Shown here: piece after piece, positions 57,901 through 64,000 of the stretch
Layout of the letters: every line of letters begins with the position of its first letter
Numbering within the stretch: the first letter of the stretch is position 1
NCBI GenBank assembly: GCA_000708835.1
Contig: DF236953.1
Coordinates: forward strand, 236,523 to 300,522
DNA from: Klebsormidium nitens
Taxonomy: Eukaryota; Streptophyta; Klebsormidiophyceae; Klebsormidiales; Klebsormidiaceae
DNA: 64,000 nucleotides
Direction of reading: 5' to 3'
Translations under genes and position numbers: made by a program
The notes under the pieces: model-generated
Databases searched by the model: none
What the model saw: only the letters and a program-made list of their open reading frames with translations
What the model was told of the DNA's origin: nothing

Positions 57901-58950
57901 GACGCTTAGACAAATCAGCCCTGAACACACCGTTCTCTAAGCTGGAAGCCGCGCTTTATCCTCCGATCTCTACAAGCGACTCTCAAAGCCCTGAAACTAA
58001 AAACCCAATGCAGACTGCCACCAAAAGAAATCAAACAAACGAAGTAGAATATGAAGCACCCCACCTCGAGCGTTCCTGCATTTGCGATCAGGACGTCAAT
58101 TGTCCCCCCCACCGCCTCCGCCTCAGCAACTGCCTGGGAGATCCCCTCCTCATCGCTGACATCAGCGGAGTAAGCAGACACAATGGCCTCCGGTGCAAGG
58201 CTCCGAACTCGCTCGGTGGCCGCTTGCAGCCTGGCCTTGTCACGACCAATGAGGGAGATACACCTGGCGCCGTCTTGTGCGCTCTGGATGGCCCACTCAA
58301 GGCCAAGGCCTGGGGTGAAAAGCATAGTGGGGTTTGAATCATGGGCGAAAGTTGGGGCCCTCGAGATACTCTCAGTCCTAAAGTACTGTTCTTTAGTTTC
58401 TAAGTTCTGCATACAGGAGGTGCTCCAGGCAAACACTCATTGCCAGATCTCACCCTTCACGTGCTTCTTTCCCCACTTTTTGTCCAGACCAATGTTATGA
58501 CCTGCTACAAAAACCTTCTCATTACAAAGTCCATGCGGGTATGCCAATCTAAATTGTAGGGTTTGAGAAACACCTCTCTAACAACAAACTGACCCCCTGA
58601 AGGCTTCGAACGATGCTTGAAAAGGACGCTCAAACCCTGAGCGGTGTTTGAGCACCCAAACATGTCAACGAAGGGAGGGCAAGAAGCAAGCAAGGAATGA
58701 GGGCACAATTAGCGGTAACCATCATAACCTGGACCTTCCTTTCGTTGACGGAAAAGACATAAAGGGGTGTCGATTCAGAAGGAGAGGAGAAGATGAGACA
58801 CCCACCCTTTGACCCGCCAGTCACCAGCACATGCTTGCCAGTGAACGCGAGCGGCTTTGGGTAAAGGAGCCACGAGAGGACGGCTAGAAGGATTGAGAGA
58901 AACGCGCCAAAACTCAATCCAGCGATCATAAAAATTAACCACCAAGGCAT
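54978..58950 (-). CDS. Membrane-anchored short-chain dehydrogenase, 3-ketodihydrosphingosine reductase-like (5 exons)
   Basis: Exons 58950-58806, 58309-58065, 57404-57295, 56289-56070 and 55328-54978 are phase-consistent, giving 356 residues. An N-terminal transmembrane helix (residues about 4-29) precedes the NADPH-binding Rossmann motif TGGSKGLG at 44-51. Then come ADVSDEEG, IANAG, the LLDVNIVGT asparagine, and YAASK with Y197 and K201. The C-terminus has hydrophobic stretches (FSVIFEGIFMAVFRILSVIF), as in KDSR/TSC10, which makes dihydrosphingosine in sphingolipid synthesis at the ER. Oddities: the usual SSQAG serine region reads VLVGALES, so the catalytic Ser is not at its normal position (Ala at Y-13; a Ser lies at Y-10), and the PPDTDTPG motif is replaced by CPSRAATDLQ. 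It may therefore be a divergent KDSR or a related membrane SDR with another substrate. Confidence 0.75.
56360..56690 (-). repeat. Three tandem copies of the SDR exon 4 acceptor edge
   Basis: The exon 4 start (encoding DTKPGSDGFRSIVLVGALES) recurs three times upstream in the intron. Junction-equivalent positions are 56289 (real), 56419, 56551 and 56682, so the spacing is 130, 132 and 131 bases. The copies read DIKPGSDEFCSIVLVGAL, DVKPGSDAFLSIVLVGARES and SAATDGFRSVVLVGALES-like. The unusually constant period and the peptide-level conservation stand out. Confidence 0.93.
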
Positions 58951-60000
58951 GCTTGCTGCTTGTCAAATGCCGAGTCTACTTTATATGTCAGACAGTTCAA
59001 ACTTCGTTACTGCCTTTTCCACACGAGACTTCTCTGATCATATACGAAAACGTAAGCCCGCTTGTAATGACAGTTCAAAACTTTAGCTGTCTTCTAAGAT
59101 GTTCAGCTTTTGTAGCAAAAGCCCTACAGATTACTCAGAGAAAGTTACAGTTCATCTCCACAACACCAGTACAACCTACTACGGACAACGCTCTACAAAA
59201 TGTCCTGCTGTGAGAACCTTGCAGCAACTTCTAAGCGAGTTTGCTCTGTGAGACTGAGGCCTACGCATAAAGCTGGCTTGACCACAGAAGTTTTCCCAAC
59301 TTATCTTCTGTACTTACTGAGAACAGACTGCGCAAACACGGAGCGGGCAAGAAACTTTGCAAGAATAAGGTAGTCAAGAATTCACATGCAAGAAACTCTG
59401 CCTCCTGCAATGTACTTACATACATTTAATAGCTACCTAGGAAGAATTCCTGCATTTTGAAATCAACGAGGCACTCCCGCTGTAGACTGTCTTCTCCACA
59501 GAACATCCATGGAAACTCTAGGAAAGACTAGAGAATTTCTGAGAAGTCGGAGACTGGCGAAGTCCAAGGTTGTATCAGCATTCAACACGTGGCGTCAGCA
59601 GCAAGCGCCTTGCTGGCAGCCATGGCCATCTGGCCGCGGTCAAGATTAACCACTGGTAACCAGGTCCTCACCTGGAAGCTGAGATACAGCCGCTGTCTGA
59701 CTTGAACCCGATTTGTAACCCAAGTCGAAATATGGTCACGTGCATCACGTGAGAGATAGTGCCCAAGAGTGTGGATCGCTGTGCAGCTTGCAGCCTGAGC
59801 AGAATTTCAATCACGTGGAAACGCACCTAGTCCTAGCTGAAGTCTGAAGAGCAGCGCTTCTGCAGCGACAGTGCAGGGACATCGTTCAAAGCTGATCCAC
59901 GAACTCGCGAGCTGCCAGCAATTCTTACCAACAAACAAGTCAAGGTCTTTGTTTGAAGAATCTGCTGCGCGCAAACATTCAAACCTAAACAGCAAGGATC
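58951..60000. promoter_or_regulatory. Divergent upstream region with three CACGTG boxes near the 60-residue gene
   Basis: CACGTG occurs at 59737-59742, 59746-59751 and 59812-59817, all within 265 bases upstream of the ATG at 60001. The first two are nine bases apart. Such cores bind bHLH and bZIP factors in plants; clustering suggests a regulated promoter. Nothing else was recognised in the region. Confidence 0.45.
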
Positions 60001-60759
60001 ATGGGGGTTCCTCTGAAAGTTGTTTTGCCGGTGACGGCGGGAGTTGGATTTGCTGCAGGATGGGCCTCAAGAAGCGGTAAGATGTCTTCCTTCAAAGATA
60101 GCGGGTCGCTGTAATCGTGTGAAGCTTTGAGTGGTGCATGCATGCACGACCAGTTGCAGGGCAGGCAGCTAGGATCAGACAGAAGTGATAGCCATCGGCC
60201 AAAGCGGAAGATGAACTCTTTGCACCCCAGTTGTGATCCTGGCCAGTACCTTCACATCCACCTTGATGGCTTTTCTCGCAATTATCACCTGCTCAAATTC
60301 TCGAATCAGAAAAAGTTTACAGATGAAGTGTGTGGATCCTTATTGGTGCGCGTGCATGCTGTGCCTTTTCCAGCATTAGAGTCCAGGATACCACAAAATG
60401 CAGGAACGGATTGAAAGCTGAGCTTTCCAAGTCGTTCGCACACTTCGGGAATGCAAACCCATTTTCACCAAAAACATAGACGAGGGCATCAATCAGGACC
60501 ATCAATTCATATCATCACCGGTGCATTGCAACCCTATCCAGTTGAAAGGAACACCCTTTAAGTAAGCCCAAAAATCCCCTTCACATGAAATAGCACGCAG
60601 CAAGTTGACCAGCAGGTGCATCTTGATTGTAAGAGGATAACTTTACTTGCAGCGATGACATTGGGGAGGCAACTGGCAGTGCTGGGTGGACTTACGCTAG
60701 CTGGGGCCGCCGGCGCCTTTGCATTGAAAACCAAGGGAAAGGGAAACACTGAGTTGTAG
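60001..60759 (+). CDS. Sixty-residue membrane protein of unknown function (2 exons)
   Basis: Exon 1 is 60001-60075, ending at a GTAAGAT donor. Exon 2 begins after TTGCAG at 60653 and ends at a TAG near 60759. The junction codon (GCG) is split 1+2 and the frame is kept. The protein starts MGVPLKVVLPVTAGVGFAAG and ends FALKTKGKGNTEL. It has two short Gly/Ala-rich hydrophobic segments (about residues 6-22 and 33-50) separated by a basic linker and a basic C-terminus. Small mitochondrial inner-membrane or organelle-envelope proteins look like this, but I cannot assign a family. It is too short for routine ORF calling because of the intron. Confidence 0.65.
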
Positions 60760-60764
60760 TTCAA

Positions 60765-61885
60765 CCTTTGAGCGGTCATGTCTTAGGTTTGCTCACTTTT
60801 GCGTTTGAGTTGAGTTGTACCTTGGATTCAGAGCCCGGGACTTTTTGGCAGAGAATGTACAGTCTGGATCTGTAAATCAGCACGTCTCAATCATGGCAAT
60901 AGGCTATGGCTGAGCCTGCAACATCGCTAACACTTTGCCAGCAACTGTCGAGATCTTCATGTGAGCCAGCCTGGCCAGCCAGTTGGACAGCATCAGATGG
61001 TTGTATGCATCCAGGATAAGGTAACCGGCAATCTGCGGGGCCGACTCTCATTAATACCAAACCTGCATATCTACTCGCATGACAAGCACCGCCAGCGCAT
61101 TTGTGCTGATGTGCTCCTACTCTAGTTCGTCTTCTGCTGGCAAGCACATGCGCTGCGTCCCAGCATTGCATGCGCCTCACAGAGTGGGCCTCTGAAGAGT
61201 ATACCGACCAATATATAAAGCGTCTTAGTATGCTTGTTAGATCCATGTTTCCACGACATAGGTATGCAGGTTGTAACGTGCCAGTCCAATTAGTAGCCCA
61301 TATGAAACTCGTCCACACCTGCCGAGTTTTCTGCATCATTTGACCACAGAATCAAGTTTGATTTCGACACACGAGCAACTTATTACACATCTAGGAAGGA
61401 CCGCAAAATGTCTCACTATCAACAACATAGATTGCGCAGAGTGCAGCTGTAACCTGCTTTTTCTAGCTGGATGATTATGCATCCATCGTCGGGAGCCTAG
61501 TACGTCACACGAAGCAAGTGCTCTGAGCAAGAAGAGATCCGCCTCTGGCATGGGTCGTTCAAGCACTCGAATCCGACGAAATCCAAAATGCTGTACAGAT
61601 TGTGGTTAGATTGTGTTCGCTTTACGAGTGACATCGTCTTATGCTTCTGCAAGCTGCAAGCTGCCAGCCGCATGGCATTGCAGGCCGTGCCCCTTAAGAC
61701 GACCAACGTCCGGACACAAATGGCAACCGTTTCCATCTCTACCGGTTCCTGATAGCCATGGCAATTTCTTTTTGGAAGTAAACATTGACGCGAAGGCGAA
61801 CCAGCTCCACAAAGCTGCCCCATTTTATCCCAACCTTATACAGCGCTCCCGATTGGTCATTTTGAGTCGATGCCTTGATTAGTGT
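60765..61885. other. Convergent intergenic region before the SHPRH-like gene
   Basis: 3' flanks of the 60-residue gene and the SHPRH-like gene meet here. Open frames of 60-150 codons on the minus strand (for example 60887-61339) look random in composition and match nothing I recognise. Confidence 0.45.
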
Positions 61886-63927
61886 TTATTCGACTTGCTG
61901 CTTGCCCTTTGTGTCGTCATCGATAAGCTCCAGCAGATCCTGCCCTCGCAACTGCTCTATTACGATCCCGCCGCCGCCGCTGCTGCCCATCTCTAGTTTC
62001 TTGCCTTGTAGCTTTACAATTTTCGGCTCGATCGTCTTATCTACAATGAACCGCACGACGCGTGTGGGACGGTCTTGACTGAGTCTATGAATCCTGCACC
62101 GGCAAAGCAGAACAGCTGTGAAAAGTCGACTCATTACCGATAGGTCTTGTGTTAGGATGTGCCGAGATAAAAGTTAACCCCTCAACCGCTCACAGTTGAC
62201 ACGCCCTCTCTCGATAGCCCCACTGCGTAGGTGTTTGCAAGGCCGAATTGCTCGGCAATGGGTTTCGAAACACGGTATCTCCAATCGTCATCCGCTCTCA
62301 GGGAACAGCAAGGCGCGTACACAACTTGTCCTTATCCTGTAGACCATCATCAAGCAGCTAATCTCGCTCCGACGTTGGGCAGTTTCAATGACAACATTGG
62401 CTGCAAGTCTGCAGCTGACTCGTTATTTTTCCGAAGCCCCAAACCCAAAAAGGTACCTGGGAACCCGTCCTAGAGACCGCTCTTACCTGGCTGCGGCCTG
62501 TGCCTCCATGCCCGGGTTAACGCTCGGCTCGAGGATGAAAGCGGTCGATGCGGCGGTTAGCGTCAACCCTGCTGCTCCGCCCGAGTTGCCCATCATAACG
62601 AGAATGGCGCGCACGTTCGGGTTCTCGTTGAAGTCTCTGAGCGCCTGCACGCGCTCTTCGGGCCGACCTGCAAACGAGAGGAAAAAGCGCTCGTCACTAC
62701 ATGATTCTGCATAGGTGTATTTTGCACGTCCGAAAACAGACATGACTTGAAGTTGGCAATCTAAAGTAGGCATTGACTCTACTCTTGAGTTCTTGAACCA
62801 GCGACCGTTCCGAGTACTACAAATATCTTGTCAGGATTTTTCAAGCCAGTACTCCCCTTTTGAGCGTCAGTAACGCCGCCGAGCACGCACAAAAGCTCAA
62901 AGGAACGATGACGAAGTGGACTCCAATCGGCTTTGAGGGTGTTCATTGACTGCACAATCAAGGAAGTCAACCCTCACGTGACCGAAAAGTTGCACTCCCC
63001 AAAGCAGCGCAGAATCAGCCGAAGCTCAGAACAACCCTTTTTCCGAGTTGATCGTAAAGGTGGGGGAAAAAAGGGTTACGAACGATCGAGCCTCACCCCA
63101 GAGTAGGGAGTACTGGAAGCCGTTGTGCGCGAGCGCCTCCCCCGCCAGGTTAAGCAGCAGCCTCCACGAGCTGAAGATGACGCTCTTCGCGGTCGGGTCC
63201 GTGTTCCGAAGGTCGATTAGCTCCGAGATTAGCGCCGAGACCTGCAGAACAAGGAGGCATTCATTGTGAATCAGCCGACTGCCTTACCTTGGACCGATCG
63301 ATCCCAGTAGATGGTAACCGGAACGGGTGGAGTGAGGCAGGGAATTTGGGTGGGTACAGGTGCGGAGCGCGTAGAGCTTTGGTTCAGGCAACTTGCTAAA
63401 CCCAAAAGCTCACTGTACGTTGGGCTTACTATCCACTACTGCTGTTCGCGTCAAAGTTGGCACCCGAGCTTGGACCGAAACCCTCGGTCCTCGATCCTTG
63501 ATGTTTTCCTGATCGTGGGTAGACAGCCGCCCGGAAAACTTAATGGCAGTGTAGCCGACCGAAGTTCCTGGTGGTTAGCCACCAGAAACGATATGCGTAG
63601 TTTTTCCGGGGGATAGCTTGGAAAACATCAAGAACCAACATCGCAACTCGCGATTGAGGAACGCGCATTATGATCGATCGTGAATCAACCCACCTTGGTC
63701 TCGTACTTCGGTTCAGGAAACTCGCTAAACCCAAAAGCTTACTGTTCGCTGGGCTCACTGTTCATTACAATGAAAAATTAACCCACCTTGGTTCCGTACT
63801 CGCCGCTCAGGTCCGGCAGGTCCCCTTGTTTCTTCTCCGCCTCCTTGCACGCGTTGAACACGTCCTTGGTCTTTAGCTTGTGGCGGCACAGCGGACACGG
63901 CGCGTCGGCGCCCTTGCTTTGAATGTA
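61886..63927 (-). CDS. SHPRH-like RING / SNF2 helicase E3 ligase, C-terminal exons (gene continues beyond 64000)
   Basis: SHPRH proteins combine a SNF2 ATPase with an internal RING finger and ubiquitinate substrates such as PCNA or histones in DNA-damage tolerance. Visible exons: 63927-63787, 63241-63097, 62667-62487 and 62093-61886, all GT-AG and in phase. The first carries the distal half of the RING (APCPLCRHKL). The second holds the start of the helicase C lobe (LISELIDLRNTDPTAKSVIF, FSSWRLLLNLAGEAL). The third carries helicase motif V (GAAGLTLTAASTAFILEP) and PSVNPGMEAQAAAR. The last has motif VI as IHRLSQDRPTRVVRFIV, where HRIGQ is usual, then a glycine-rich tail and the stop at 61886. 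The N-terminal helicase lobe lies off the window. RAD5/HLTF-type helicases are an alternative, but the short region after the RING fits SHPRH best. Confidence 0.85.
63380..63772 (-). repeat. Intronic duplication in the SHPRH-like gene, including a copy of the RING exon donor edge
   Basis: About 55 bases at 63383-63437 (GCTAAACCCAAAAGCT... ATTAC-type) recur at 63712-63768 with few changes, a spacing of about 330 bases. Separately, the RING exon donor context (ACCAAG then GTGGGTT on the minus strand) recurs as AACCCACCTTGGTC at 63687-63700, 93 bases into the intron. So the intron holds both an intron-only duplication and a junction-spanning one. Confidence 0.75.
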
Positions 63928-64000
63928 CTGAAAGAGAAGAGGGAATGGAGATGGGTAGTTTACAGAGAGTGAGACAAACAAGAATGTAATGCCCAACAAG

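Noticed and set aside
60887-61339. 150-codon minus-strand frame near the micro-protein gene
   Set aside because: Cys/Ser/Arg-rich random-looking translation, no splice context and no known domain.

Overview
The window is nuclear DNA from a photosynthetic eukaryote, most likely a streptophyte (a charophyte alga such as Klebsormidium, or an early land plant; this is inference). The evidence is a PAM68-type chloroplast photosystem II assembly protein, plant-like cytosolic asparaginyl-tRNA synthetase and SHPRH-type helicase, GC-rich exons, and many GT-AG introns of roughly 300-1400 bases. I see no bacterial operon, rRNA, tRNA or CRISPR. Exon models were built by hand from splice sites, reading phase and remembered family sequences, without computed alignments.

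Layout. 321-2237 (-): the only visible coding exon of a long coiled-coil protein that runs off the left edge. 4001-19836 (+): a 23-exon gene for the proteasome adaptor ECM29, phase-consistent for 1829 residues. 21302-27582 (-): an 8-exon asparaginyl-tRNA synthetase. 28247-29506: an element bounded by a perfect 27-base inverted repeat. 29677-31361 (+): the SF3b subunit PHF5A/RDS3 in 3 exons. 33108-33953 (-): PAM68. 34791-40763 (+): a 6-exon secreted GH2 beta-galactosidase of bacterial type. 41301-45102 (-): a type II membrane glycosyltransferase with a DXD motif. 46026-47851 (-): a kinase-fold protein that lacks the catalytic aspartate. 50196-51380 and 52559-53754 (+): two small tandem paralogues of unknown function. 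54978-58950 (-): a membrane short-chain dehydrogenase related to 3-ketodihydrosphingosine reductase. 60001-60759 (+): a 60-residue membrane protein in two exons. 61886-63927 (-): the C-terminal exons of an SHPRH-like RING/SNF2 helicase that continues off the right edge.

These are unlinked housekeeping and metabolic genes, not one pathway. Three pairs are head to head (AsnRS/PHF5A, PAM68/GH2, SDR/60-residue protein) and share upstream regions.

The most unusual signal crosses gene boundaries. In six of the multi-exon genes, short pieces of sequence that span an exon-intron junction (the exon edge, the splice site and some intron) are repeated in tandem inside the adjoining intron, in 2 to 6 copies. 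Spacing is usually 105-200 bases, often 130-160. The copies keep the splice-site motif and decay away from the real exon. They explain most of the otherwise puzzling coding-like fragments in the introns.
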